64,000 bases of DNA, taken from assembly GCA_000437435.1 (NCBI GenBank), contig FR899622.1, positions 75,930-139,929 of the forward strand, given 5' to 3'. The stretch is from Clostridium sp. CAG:768. Lineage in GTDB: Bacteria; Cyanobacteriota; Vampirovibrionia; Gastranaerophilales; Gastranaerophilaceae. Both the position numbers and the translations under genes were made by a program. Numbering within the stretch: position 1 is the stretch's first letter; every line of letters begins with the position of its first letter. The notes under the pieces were generated by a model. That model was not told where the DNA came from. It did not search any database and was given only the letters and a program-made list of their open reading frames with translations. Below, piece by piece: positions 17,667-25,705 of this stretch.

Positions 17667-18930
17667 CATATTTACCGTCTTCATATTTTGCAATAACTTT
17701 CACTGACAAAGCTGCAGTTCTTGCTGGAGTAAGTTCGACAACTGAAGTTATACGTCTTACGCCGTCATTCATACGATTTAGCTGTATAATATAATCAAAA
17801 TTTGTAAGAACTTTTGCTTTTGCGTATTTCTCAGAAATATTATCAGCTGAAATAACAGATGAAATAAGCATTGACAAGGCATTATCAACAGATGAAGCCC
17901 TTAAAGTTGATATATTACCTTTAACATCTGATAATTCTGGAATTACAAAATTTAAATCAGATAAAATATAATCAGAAGACATTTTTAAAATATTAGATAA
18001 CAACAAATAATAATCATCTGAATGTTTATCTATTGAAAATTTCATCAATGTATTAAAATCAGCAGTAATAGAAGGGAAATTCTCTAATAAGATTGCTCTT
18101 TTATCCTCTAAGGTTGATTTTACTAATACATCTAAAAGAGTTGTTTTTCCCGAATTTATATCACCGGAAATTACGATATTCTTCTTTGAATTAATCATCA
18201 AAACAATAAAATCAAGAATTTCTTTTGACATCATATTATTTTGAACAAGCTTGTCCATATCAAAATCGCAAGACTTTCTAATTGTAATGTTATAACCCGA
18301 TTGAGAAATATTAGGCATAATAATCGTAATAACTAAATTATTAACCTTGCAATTCCAAATATTTTTAGAATCATCAAACTTAACTCCAGACATAGAAGAA
18401 ATATTACTTAAAATAAAATTGATTTGTTTCTCATTCAATTTCATTTCAGTATTTAATATTTTCCCGTTAATTTCAATATGCACACTATTTATACCATTGA
18501 CATAAATAGCATCAACATTTTCTTGAACAATCAAATAATCTAAAGGCCCAAAGCCCATAATTGAAGTAAACAATTTTTCAATTAAATCATCTTTTTCATT
18601 ATCAGCAAGCTTTATAGCTTCTGAAGACAATTTATTTTCTACAAAACTCTTAATAAGCTCTTTTTGCTTGTCAGCAGTATATTCAAACCACACAGGAATA
18701 GAATCAATTTTTTCTAATAATGCTTTCTTTAGTTCAGCTTCAAAATCAATATCTAAAACCCTTTCAGAAATTTGCTCCTCAATAATTGTTTTTTCATTAT
18801 CAAGATCATTACTCAAATTTTGCGGATTTATCTGATTTTTTGAAAATACAAATTTTTTGGGCTTATCTTTAATAATATCGTCATTTTCAGTACTTTTAAA
18901 TCTATTACTTAACTTACTACTTTGTAACAC
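17569..18930 (-). CDS. CpaF/TadA-like secretion ATPase with degenerate catalytic motifs
   Basis: 453 residues. The N-terminal ~60 residues are charged; then the CpaF-type domain (LFTSIMGFGPLDYLI, YVNGINSVHIEINGKI) and a RecA-like core with Walker A GDINSGKTT near 255. The equivalents of the Asp box and Walker B are altered: AILLENFPSIT instead of an Ile-Glu-Asp type, and a Ser-Asp-Leu-Asn segment where IIVGEVRG is usual. STLRASS replaces STIHANS, losing the conserved His. ATP binding is possible but hydrolysis doubtful. It follows the CpaE-like gene by 2 bases. Role in a Tad-like or type IV filament system is inferred. Confidence 0.8.
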   Translation of the reverse strand: MLQSSKLSNRFKSTENDDIIKDKPKKFVFSKNQINPQNLSNDLDNEKTIIEEQISERVLDIDFEAELKKALLEKIDSIPVWFEYTADKQKELIKSFVENKLSSEAIKLADNEKDDLIEKLFTSIMGFGPLDYLIVQENVDAIYVNGINSVHIEINGKILNTEMKLNEKQINFILSNISSMSGVKFDDSKNIWNCKVNNLVITIIMPNISQSGYNITIRKSCDFDMDKLVQNNMMSKEILDFIVLMINSKKNIVISGDINSGKTTLLDVLVKSTLEDKRAILLENFPSITADFNTLMKFSIDKHSDDYYLLLSNILKMSSDYILSDLNFVIPELSDVKGNISTLRASSVDNALSMLISSVISADNISEKYAKAKVLTNFDYIIQLNRMNDGVRRITSVVELTPARTAALSVKVIAKYEDGKYVTEIPQPLTSIRAESLLSEAGSMSSRFYHSDL

Positions 18931-18932
18931 TT

Positions 18933-20102
18933 TTAAATCCTTCCGAGCTTTTTATTTAATTTTTGACGATAAACACTGTCTGACACCATCAAAGCTAAAT
19001 TTTTATAACTTAATGCTACATTAGAATCAGGATTTATATCAGACACAGGAACACCTTTATTAATTGCAGACATCATTGTGAAATAATTATTAGGTATTTT
19101 CCAATATAAGCTTTTACCTAGGACTTCTTCAACATCTTCAGCTTTAATTTCATCATTTTCCATATAACGATTTATTAATACTTGCACTTTATCTTCATCA
19201 AATCCTAATTTTTCAAATAATTCAAGACATCTTTGACAATTTCTTATAGCTGGTAAATTAACAATTGTCACAAGAAATATTAAATCAGAATTTTCTAAAG
19301 CAGTCATAGCTTTATTATCAAAACCACCAGAAGTATCAACAACAACATATGAAAAAGTATCACGTAAAATATTAAATAATTTTGTAATATCTTTAGAAGA
19401 TACATCATCAACTTGCTTAAAATAAGGTGGATCTGCTAAAACATATAAAGAAGTATCTTTATACTTTTCTAACGTAGATAATAGGAAATCCTCGTTAATC
19501 TTATCTAAATTTTGAAGCATATAAGATATATTAAAAGATGGTTTCAAATCAAGAAAAGTTGTAACATCTCCAAGTTGAAAATTCAAATCAATAAGTGCAA
19601 CATTTTCTTTAGTTATCTTCGCAAGTTCTAGAGCTAAATTAGAAGCAATAGATGTTTTACCTACACCACCCTTGTTTGAATAAACAGTAATTACTCTGCA
19701 CTTAGATTTTTTAGGTTTATCACCTGTTAAATCCTGATAAGTTTTATCCAAAACTTCAAAAAACTCATCTTTTATCAAAGGCAATGAAAGAAAATCAGAG
19801 GCACCAATTCTCATTGCTCTAATAACCAAATCAACAACAGGTCTGTCAGACAAAGCAATTACTCTACAATCATTAAACTCTGAGGTAATTTTAGATACAA
19901 AATTTAAAGCTTGTTCCTGATATTCTGAAACATCAACAATCACAAGCACTTTTGCGAGTTCTTTTATAGCACTATATGCTTTTGAGAAATCAGAAGTTTC
20001 TGCTAAAAAAGTAAAATTTTCGCAATCTTCAATATAACGTTTCAAAAGTTCTGCAGTATGCACCTGCTCAGTAATTACAATTGTTTGAATAGCTTGTTTC
20101 AT
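18933..20102 (-). CDS. CpaE-like pilus-assembly ATPase (receiver-like plus MinD/ParA domain)
   Basis: 389 residues. Residues 1-125 resemble a response-regulator receiver (VIVDVS at the phospho-site region, then IRAMRIGASDFLSLPL), as in CpaE/TadZ. Residues 138-389 form a MinD/ParA ATPase with deviant Walker A YSNKGGVGKTSIASNLA and a switch segment FSYVVVDTSGGFD. CpaE/TadZ proteins localise Tad pilus machinery. The gene order CpaE then CpaF is the usual one, but no secretin or TadB/C genes are in this window. No Shine-Dalgarno; an extended -10 (TGTTACAAT) lies 6 bases before the ATG. Confidence 0.85.
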   Translation of the reverse strand: MKQAIQTIVITEQVHTAELLKRYIEDCENFTFLAETSDFSKAYSAIKELAKVLVIVDVSEYQEQALNFVSKITSEFNDCRVIALSDRPVVDLVIRAMRIGASDFLSLPLIKDEFFEVLDKTYQDLTGDKPKKSKCRVITVYSNKGGVGKTSIASNLALELAKITKENVALIDLNFQLGDVTTFLDLKPSFNISYMLQNLDKINEDFLLSTLEKYKDTSLYVLADPPYFKQVDDVSSKDITKLFNILRDTFSYVVVDTSGGFDNKAMTALENSDLIFLVTIVNLPAIRNCQRCLELFEKLGFDEDKVQVLINRYMENDEIKAEDVEEVLGKSLYWKIPNNYFTMMSAINKGVPVSDINPDSNVALSYKNLALMVSDSVYRQKLNKKLGRI

Positions 20103-20108
20103 ATAAGA

Positions 20109-20117
20109 ATTGTAACA
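20109..20117 (-). promoter_or_regulatory. Extended -10 of the CpaE-like gene, 6 bases before ATG
   Basis: Minus strand TGTTACAAT, then TCTTAT, then ATG; suggests leaderless transcription. Confidence 0.5.
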
Positions 20118-20124
20118 TATTAAG

Positions 20125-20161
20125 GTTGAATAAGCAATAATAAAATTATCGCTTATTCAAC
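20125..20161. other. Strong hairpin between the prepilin and CpaE-like genes
   Basis: GTTGAATAAGC and GCTTATTCAAC pair perfectly, extended by ATAA/TTAT inside. No T-run follows on either strand, so it is not a textbook terminator. It may stabilise the 3' end of the prepilin mRNA or mark RNA processing. Confidence 0.55.
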
Positions 20162-20173
20162 TACATAATAGCA

Positions 20174-20902
20174 CTAATAACTCATTTCCCAATTATCATT
20201 TAAAATCTTTCCGAAACAACCATGTCTATTTGAAGCAGTACCAGCAAGACAGTATTTCGTAAACTGATCTTCCCTTTGATCTTCTGTTAAAGGAACAACA
20301 CTAGTTGCATCAGGATTTAAATCATCTATAAACCAACCGCTATTAGGATCATAAATATACATCTCAAATAAATCTCTTCCTTGTATATTTGGACCTTTTT
20401 GACCATTAACATCAATTAAAAGCGCAACTAAAAATTTATAAGTTCCTTCTGTATAACTAATATTTACAGTTTGTCCACTTGCAAGAGTAAAAGTGTCCCC
20501 ATTTGCAACTGTTTTATCAATTATTATATCTAAGCCATTTATCTTTTTATACGACTCAGCAAAACAAGGAGCTCTATCCTTACCACACTCTGAAACAACT
20601 TTAAAATATTTTCTTATAAAATTATTTAAATTATCCTGATTTCTAAAACCAGCCTCTTTTAAATTAATAGCATTATTATCAGCCTGATACTGCATTAATG
20701 CTTGAGACATCTCATTATAAAACTTATGTAATTGAGTTACATAACTCTTACGTTGATAATTCTGCATTAAAGTAGGTACAGTCATTGCTGAAACAACACC
20801 AATTATACCTAATGTGACCAATACTTCTGCAAGAGTGAAACCAAATCCAAAATTTCCAAAATACTTAGTAGAAGAAGCTTTTAGATGCCCCCCCCCCGAC
20901 AT
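20174..20902 (-). CDS. Prepilin-type protein, start region crossed by a G10 tract (probable phase-variable gene)
   Basis: 242 residues as framed here. Type III-like signal and hydrophobic helix: FGFGFTLAEVLVTLGIIG, then VPTLMQNYQRKSYVTQL. The C-terminal part has VNGQKGPNI-GRDLF and ends GKILNDNWEMSY, like the prepilins at 33.2-34.5 kb. The ATG at 20902 has no ribosome site. The only good one (AAGGAG, 6-base spacing) serves ATG 20925, which leads through MINSLRLK into the G10 tract and then stops early. With 8 or 11 G that start would join this frame. So the gene as assembled is in an off state, or the tract is miscounted. Confidence 0.85.
   Translation of the reverse strand: MSGGGHLKASSTKYFGNFGFGFTLAEVLVTLGIIGVVSAMTVPTLMQNYQRKSYVTQLHKFYNEMSQALMQYQADNNAINLKEAGFRNQDNLNNFIRKYFKVVSECGKDRAPCFAESYKKINGLDIIIDKTVANGDTFTLASGQTVNISYTEGTYKFLVALLIDVNGQKGPNIQGRDLFEMYIYDPNSGWFIDDLNPDATSVVPLTEDQREDQFTKYCLAGTASNRHGCFGKILNDNWEMSY
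20888..20897 (-). repeat. Homopolymer G10 tract (C10 on the plus strand) at the prepilin start
   Basis: Ten consecutive C on the plus strand in a region of roughly 30% GC. It lies between the SD-supported start codon and the conserved prepilin sequence, the classic position of a slipped-strand contingency repeat. Confidence 0.8.
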
Positions 20903-20949
20903 TTTAATCTTAAAGAATTAATCATAAATTGCTCCTTTCATACTTCTTT

Positions 20950-21126
20950 AAAAGCCCTATACAGATGTGATTTTGTTGCCTGCGTGGTCTCGCAGGTGGG
21001 TGAACGCCTCGGATTATCCGTTTCCCGCTGGCGATTATAAATCGGCGGGTATACTTCACATCCTGACAGAGTCAAATTCTCCCTTTTAAAATAAATGTAG
21101 GAACAAAATGAGCACCTGTACAGAGC
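20950..21126 (-). ncRNA. Structured RNA or prepilin leader, about 175 nt, unknown family
   Basis: On the minus strand the RNA would start at GCTCTGTACAGGTG, which pairs over 14 positions (G-U allowed) with CACATCTGTATAGGGC at its end. After a 3-base bulge ATTTTGTT pairs with AACAAAAT. Inside, CCCGC-CGATT/AATCG-GCGGG, CGGAT/ATCCG and CCTGCG/CGCAGG form hairpins, and GTGAA/TTCAC can enclose two of them. GC content is far above the surroundings. A consensus promoter starts it at the helix base. The closing stem is followed by TTTT and then, about 15 bases on, by the prepilin ribosome site. It could be a free RNA (6S-like size) or a regulatory leader. Confidence 0.7.
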
Positions 21127-21133
21127 TAATCTT

Positions 21134-21162
21134 ATTATAACATACTTATTAAGCTAATACAA
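21134..21162 (-). promoter_or_regulatory. Promoter of the structured RNA / prepilin
   Basis: Minus strand TTGTAT, 17 bases, TATAAT; the first base of the structured RNA lies 8 bases beyond the -10. Confidence 0.75.
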
Positions 21163-21176
21163 TATATCAAGTTAGA

Positions 21177-21866
21177 CTATTTGGAAAAATGATTAGCTCC
21201 AAAATAAAATCCAATATACATAGATAATAAAACTAAAATAATCGGACTAATTATAGCCAAATATGGAGATTCTGGGAATACTGCACTTGTAATTAAAGCA
21301 AATAATCCAATTATTAAAATACCAACTGTATATTTTAAAGTACTTTTATGTCTTGGAGCAATTTTTACATTATGACAAAGCCTACTTGAATATTCATCAA
21401 TATTTGACAAATTACAAACTTTTTCGTAAGCTTCTTGAGAAATTTTTCCACTATCCAAAAGCTGCTTACACGCTTTTGTAAAAGCTTTTTTAACTTGAAC
21501 TTCTACCAATGTGAGCATTTGTTCCTGAGTCAAATTGCTAAACAAAGACTCTTTTCCCATTTCAAATGCTACATAAGCAAGTTTTTGTAAAATACTTTCA
21601 TGATACATTTCAGGAATATCTGAACGCAACAAATCAATATATTTATGGAAAGTCCATTCGGAAATCAATTGAGTTAAAGTTTTTGCAGTATCGGAACTTT
21701 CAATTGTATCGTCATTAGAAAATGCTTCTCCTGCAATAAAAGTAAAATTATAAATTTTATCCAAAAATTCTTTTTTATGCTTCAAAGCAATATCTTCTGG
21801 AATACTTTTTTCAGCTTCTTTTGTTAAATCTTTCGCAAAACCTTTATAATCAAATGTTGCAACCAT
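21177..21866 (-). CDS. Hypothetical protein with two C-terminal membrane helices, 229 residues
   Basis: Start taken at ATG 21866, because GGAGG lies 5 bases before it; a further ATG four codons up would put that site inside the gene. Residues 1-160 are soluble, charged and helical (LTKEAEKSIPEDIALKHKKE; QLLDSGKISQEAYEKVCNLS). Residues about 178-200 and 203-225 are hydrophobic (YTVGILIIGLFALITSAVF; IISPIILVLLSMYIGFYFG), giving a tail-anchored hairpin. No family recognised. The gene is on the same strand upstream of the structured RNA, whose promoter begins right at its stop codon. Confidence 0.7.
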   Translation of the reverse strand: MVATFDYKGFAKDLTKEAEKSIPEDIALKHKKEFLDKIYNFTFIAGEAFSNDDTIESSDTAKTLTQLISEWTFHKYIDLLRSDIPEMYHESILQKLAYVAFEMGKESLFSNLTQEQMLTLVEVQVKKAFTKACKQLLDSGKISQEAYEKVCNLSNIDEYSSRLCHNVKIAPRHKSTLKYTVGILIIGLFALITSAVFPESPYLAIISPIILVLLSMYIGFYFGANHFSK

Positions 21867-21920
21867 AAAACCCTCCAAAATAATTATAACATGCTATTTT
21901 CGATTGGGCAACAAATTAAA

Positions 21921-24074
21921 TTAATTCATTTTCAATGTCTGCAACGCTTGTTGTTCAGCTAAATCAGCTCTACGCATAGCTGCATCAGCAGCGGTTAAGT
22001 CTTCCTTATTCTGAATTTGAACACCAACAGGAGACGGAATATATGTTCTTACAGGTTCTTGTGGTTTATTTTCCAAACTTGAAGAAGACTTTGTCGTTGT
22101 AGTTGTAGTAGTTGTAGAGCCATTTTTATAAGGATTCAACAAATTTGAAGGACTTATATTTGAATTCTGATTTGTTCTTGTAGTAGTAGTTGTTGTTTGA
22201 GCAGTAGTTTGTTGAGGTTGATTTAAAGGCTGTTGCAATTGTGGTGGCAATTGTAATTGTTGATTAATCGCTTGAGCTTGCATTTTGTCTTCTTTACCTT
22301 CATCCAAAACAGAGTTTTGCGGTTTCCCAAATAACAAATGAGATCCTTTGACAGCAATTTTACTTAAGAATGGTAAAATTACCATCATACCTAATATAAT
22401 TCTCATTGGATAACCTGCCATTTGTTTTATACCAAACTTAGGATGTCTGAATAAATCTTTTATCTTATCAACGATACCATTTCTAGTAACTGCCTTCTTA
22501 TCATAAGGTCTGATTTGTTCAAGACCTACTGTAACAATACGCCCGATACGTTTGAATAATTTTGTAATAGGATTTTTAACACCAGCATTTAATTCAGTTT
22601 TTAAAGCATCTTTGCTTGCTTTCCAAGCTGATTTATCTGCAAATCCGCCTGCCATAGCTTTATCATTATGAATTTTTAAATGCTGCCTATATTTTTCAAC
22701 TTGATCTTTAGTCATTCCTGCATATTGCAAACCGCCGACTCTATGCATTAACTGAATTGCAAGTGGCATTGCAACGAAAAATGCAATCATTTCAGTAAAA
22801 CGTTCAGCAAAAGTTTTAACTTTTTCACTTGCGCCATCAACTTTAGCAGTCTTATACAAAACATCAGCTAAATAAGCAGCTTGCATTAATGCAACAAATT
22901 TTCCACCTGCAACTCTGTTTGTTGCACCTTCTAATACCAAGTTATTATATTTTGCCAAGAATTTTCCTAATATTGATTTTGGAATTTTTTTATCCAATCC
23001 TGTCTTTTGTAAAACATTGACTAATTCTTTATTTTCAGCTAAATTTACATTTCCTAATGATCCTGCTATTTTATTCGCAGTTTCTGATGCATAGACCTCA
23101 CGACCTATTAACCAAGTTTTAAAACGTCCCCAAGCACTGTGATTTGTTCCCCAAATCCTTGCAAACATCTTAGGGTTAGCATCATGACAAGCTTCAAGAA
23201 CTCTTGGCATTTTTTCTTGAATATTTTTTGCCACAGCTTCCATTTCTGCAAAATCTTTATAACCCCATTCAAAGGCTTTCATATCTTTAAGTTTTAATAT
23301 TTTAGCTTCTTCACCGAGAGCTTTAAAATCACTTATTTCTTTAGCTATTTGAGCAGGAGTTCTTTTTAATCTTGAATTTTGCAAAATTGTTTCCAACTCA
23401 GCACGCTGCATTATTTCAGCTTTTGCCTGAGGTGTTGATGCTTTATCTAATAAGCCTTTCCATTTTGCAATATCTTTTTTAGATGCACCATAACAATCCA
23501 AATCTTCAACACTTTGAAGCGGTTTTACAAATTGTTCACCATGTTGAGGATAATCGAATAATTGCATCCCCCACATCCCATTAGCCTGACCTTTTACCAT
23601 ATCCAATTCAGGACGAGAAGGGGTATATGCCATTGCCCTTGTAATTCTAAATCTATCTACAAAATTTTTCTTTAAAAATCCTTTAAAACTTTTAAAACCA
23701 TTATTTATAGAAGTTGCAAAACTTGATTTTCCAAATGAGCTATTTTTAACATAATTAGTTACATCATCACCAAATTGCCCGACTTTATGATGAACTGTAT
23801 TCTCAAAATCACCTCTGGATCTGTTTGCATAAACATCCATTCCCTTAGCAATAGCAAACCAAGTAGGGACAGTCAACGCAGCAGTATACATCATTCCCTT
23901 AGGATCTTCAGCTGTTTCTCCAATTCTGTTTGCAACATAACTATCCTGAACATTTTCCTTTAATAATTCAGGATTTACAGCCTGCATAGCCACTTGTTGC
24001 TGAGCTGCTTGCTGCGGTGAAAGAGCCCTAAACTGGAGTAACTGCTGTTTGTTATTAACATTATTATCGAGCAT
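21921..24074 (-). CDS. Large lineage-specific membrane-associated protein with Gln/Thr-rich tail
   Basis: 717 residues from ATG 24074 (GGGAAAA before it). Residues 5-35 are Gln-rich. Hydrophobic segments lie at about 55-75 (AALTVPTWFAIAKGMDVYA), 425-447 (MIAFFVAMPLAIQLMHRVGG) and 560-585 (MRIILGMMVILPFLSKIAV). Residues 90-410 are basic and helical. The end (about 605-717) is low complexity: runs of Gln and Thr (QQTTAQTTTTTTRT) and Ser, typical of exposed flexible regions. No catalytic motif. Similar layout and a shared K-x-F-x-x-F-x-x-K-x-F-x-DR segment with the protein at 16596. Function unknown. Confidence 0.75.
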   Translation of the reverse strand: MLDNNVNNKQQLLQFRALSPQQAAQQQVAMQAVNPELLKENVQDSYVANRIGETAEDPKGMMYTAALTVPTWFAIAKGMDVYANRSRGDFENTVHHKVGQFGDDVTNYVKNSSFGKSSFATSINNGFKSFKGFLKKNFVDRFRITRAMAYTPSRPELDMVKGQANGMWGMQLFDYPQHGEQFVKPLQSVEDLDCYGASKKDIAKWKGLLDKASTPQAKAEIMQRAELETILQNSRLKRTPAQIAKEISDFKALGEEAKILKLKDMKAFEWGYKDFAEMEAVAKNIQEKMPRVLEACHDANPKMFARIWGTNHSAWGRFKTWLIGREVYASETANKIAGSLGNVNLAENKELVNVLQKTGLDKKIPKSILGKFLAKYNNLVLEGATNRVAGGKFVALMQAAYLADVLYKTAKVDGASEKVKTFAERFTEMIAFFVAMPLAIQLMHRVGGLQYAGMTKDQVEKYRQHLKIHNDKAMAGGFADKSAWKASKDALKTELNAGVKNPITKLFKRIGRIVTVGLEQIRPYDKKAVTRNGIVDKIKDLFRHPKFGIKQMAGYPMRIILGMMVILPFLSKIAVKGSHLLFGKPQNSVLDEGKEDKMQAQAINQQLQLPPQLQQPLNQPQQTTAQTTTTTTRTNQNSNISPSNLLNPYKNGSTTTTTTTTKSSSSLENKPQEPVRTYIPSPVGVQIQNKEDLTAADAAMRRADLAEQQALQTLKMN

Positions 24075-24181
24075 AATTTTCCCTATTTTCCCTATATAAA
24101 TATAAAAACAGATTTTTAGCAATTATTGCTATTTAAAATAAAATATTACGAAATGTAACAAGTTTTCCCTTTTCTGAAATT

Positions 24182-24210
24182 TTGATATTTGTATATACTT
24201 TATATATACA
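24182..24210 (+). promoter_or_regulatory. Promoter of the 54-residue small protein
   Basis: TTGATA, 17 bases, TATACA. Confidence 0.65.
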
Positions 24211-24243
24211 CAAGCGATAAATAAGAAGAATGAGAGGCATAAA

Positions 24244-24408
24244 ATGGCAGTTGCAAATTTGAAAAAAATTGATGACAAATTAAAAAACATCTATGAAAAT
24301 CAAGTTACTGTTAACAATAACCAACCATTTGAAGATAGATCAGATTTATTATTTGCTCAGATGAATTTCATCGCAATGGCAAACAAACAAGCTTTACACT
24401 TAATTTAA
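24244..24408 (+). CDS. Small hypothetical protein, 54 residues
   Basis: ATG 24244 to TAA 24408, with GAGAGG 7 bases before the start, a near-consensus promoter upstream and a textbook terminator downstream: a complete transcription unit for a tiny gene. The protein (MAVANLKKIDDKLKNIYENQ...) is hydrophilic with a helical N-terminal half, an Asn/Gln middle and a Met/Ala-rich end. No signal peptide. No family recognised. It belongs with the other short, well-signalled genes of this window (3953, 32902, 55278). Confidence 0.65.
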   Translation: MAVANLKKIDDKLKNIYENQVTVNNNQPFEDRSDLLFAQMNFIAMANKQALHLI

Positions 24409-24449
24409 CACAATTTAACTCCAATTAATTTTTCCCCTACAAATTTTGT

Positions 24450-24480
24450 ACCTGGTTTCAACTGAAATCAGGTTTTTTTT
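24450..24480 (+). terminator. Intrinsic terminator of the 54-residue gene
   Basis: ACCTGGTTTCA pairs with TGAAATCAGGT (one mismatch), followed by T8. Confidence 0.88.
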
Positions 24481-24511
24481 ATCTTAGTATAATGTTTTTT
24501 AATATTTATAA

Positions 24512-24517
24512 TATAAT
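24512..24517 (+). promoter_or_regulatory. -10 box of nadD, 6 bases before ATG
   Basis: TATAAT, TTAATT, ATG. No Shine-Dalgarno and no clear -35. Suggests a leaderless nadD mRNA. Confidence 0.5.
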
Positions 24518-24523
24518 TTAATT

Positions 24524-25111
24524 ATGAAATTATGCATTTTTTCAGGGACTTTTAACCCTATTCATAAAGCTCATATAAAAATGGCGGAATATGTATTAGA
24601 AAATTTTGGTTTTGACAAAATTATTTTTATCCCAGCATACAAACCTCCACATAAAGACTATGCACCAGAAATGTGTCAGCACCGCTACAACATGGTAAAA
24701 CTAGCAATTAAAGCTAACCCACATTTCGAAATTTCTGATATTGAATATAAAAATGAAGGGAAATCATATTCATATCTCACAGCACTTGAATTAAACAAAC
24801 AATATAAAATTGATGGAAAAATTAACTTTATTATAGGAACTGATGCTTTTAAAAAAATTGAAAGCTGGTATGAAACAGACAAATTCAAAAAACTTGTTGA
24901 TTTTATTGTATTTATAAGAGAAAATGAAGAAGTTGATTTAACTCATCTTAAAAATAAGGGCTACAATTATAAAATTGCCAAGATGCCTTTTTTAGATATT
25001 TCATCAACTGAATTAAGAAATAGAATTTCAAACGGATTACCCATTAAAGATTTAGTTACAGAAGAAGTAGAGGATTATATAAATAAGAATGAATTATACA
25101 GAAATACTTAA
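24524..25111 (+). CDS. nadD: Nicotinate-nucleotide adenylyltransferase
   Basis: Adenylates nicotinate mononucleotide to deamido-NAD in NAD synthesis. 195 residues, usual length. SGTFNPIHKAHIKMAEY holds the nucleotidyltransferase (T/H)xxH motif; FIPAYKPPHKD, FIIGTDAFKKIESWYE and the late ISSTELRNRIS (ISSTxIR motif) are all canonical. Its last 23 bases overlap the start of yqeK, an order conserved in Firmicutes and Cyanobacteria relatives. Confidence 0.96.
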   Translation: MKLCIFSGTFNPIHKAHIKMAEYVLENFGFDKIIFIPAYKPPHKDYAPEMCQHRYNMVKLAIKANPHFEISDIEYKNEGKSYSYLTALELNKQYKIDGKINFIIGTDAFKKIESWYETDKFKKLVDFIVFIRENEEVDLTHLKNKGYNYKIAKMPFLDISSTELRNRISNGLPIKDLVTEEVEDYINKNELYRNT

Positions 25112-25664
25112 TTGGTTAAAAAACAATCTAAATGAAGAAAGATACATTCACACATTAGGAACTGCCGAATGTGCAAAAGAGCTTGCCAATAAATTCAACT
25201 TAAACAGCGAAAAAGCATATATAGCTGGTCTTTTACACGATTGTGCAAAATGTTTTTCAAATGAAAAATTATTAGATATTATACATCAACATTTGAATGT
25301 TGAAGAATGCGAAATGCTCAATTATAAAACATTACACGCTCCCGTAAGTGCTTATATTGCAGAAAAAGAATTTCAAATAGACGACAAAGAAATTTTATCA
25401 GCCATAAGATGGCATACTTTAGGAAAACTTGATATGACAGATTTTGAAAAAATAGTGTTTTTAGCTGATAAAATTGAGCCAAATACAAGAGATAAAGAAT
25501 ACTCTGATAAAATAAAAGCCTTACTGAATGAACCTAATGGGATAAATAAAGCTCTATTAAAATGCTATAAAGAAACAATCAAAAGTCTTGTAAAAAGAGA
25601 TTTAAAAATATGTCTTTTAACAATTGACATCTACAACAAACTTCAAGATTTAGTACAAAATTAG
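25089..25664 (+). CDS. yqeK: YqeK-type HD domain hydrolase (diadenosine tetraphosphatase)
   Basis: 191 residues. HD-domain metal ligands: HTLGTAECAKELA (first His), GLLHDCAK (HD), LHAPVSAYIAE (His) and ADKIEP (last Asp). YqeK enzymes split Ap4A symmetrically into two ADP. The gene starts inside the end of nadD (AATAAGAATG gives a weak ribosome site), so the two are translationally coupled. In many genomes rsfS comes next; here it is a different gene. Confidence 0.92.
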   Translation: MNYTEILNWLKNNLNEERYIHTLGTAECAKELANKFNLNSEKAYIAGLLHDCAKCFSNEKLLDIIHQHLNVEECEMLNYKTLHAPVSAYIAEKEFQIDDKEILSAIRWHTLGKLDMTDFEKIVFLADKIEPNTRDKEYSDKIKALLNEPNGINKALLKCYKETIKSLVKRDLKICLLTIDIYNKLQDLVQN

Positions 25665-25705
25665 CATGTTCATGGTAAACTATTTTTCAAGGTGAGGAAG
25701 TTTAA

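Noticed and set aside
20950..21126. Structured RNA as a cobalamin riboswitch
   Set aside because: AAAAGGGA and GTCAGGA-like strings occur but in the wrong order and without the conserved core; the downstream gene is a prepilin, not a B12 gene.
22080..22260. Repeats of Thr and Gln codons as a CRISPR-like or satellite array
   Set aside because: They lie in frame inside a coding low-complexity tail and have no regular unit and spacer pattern.
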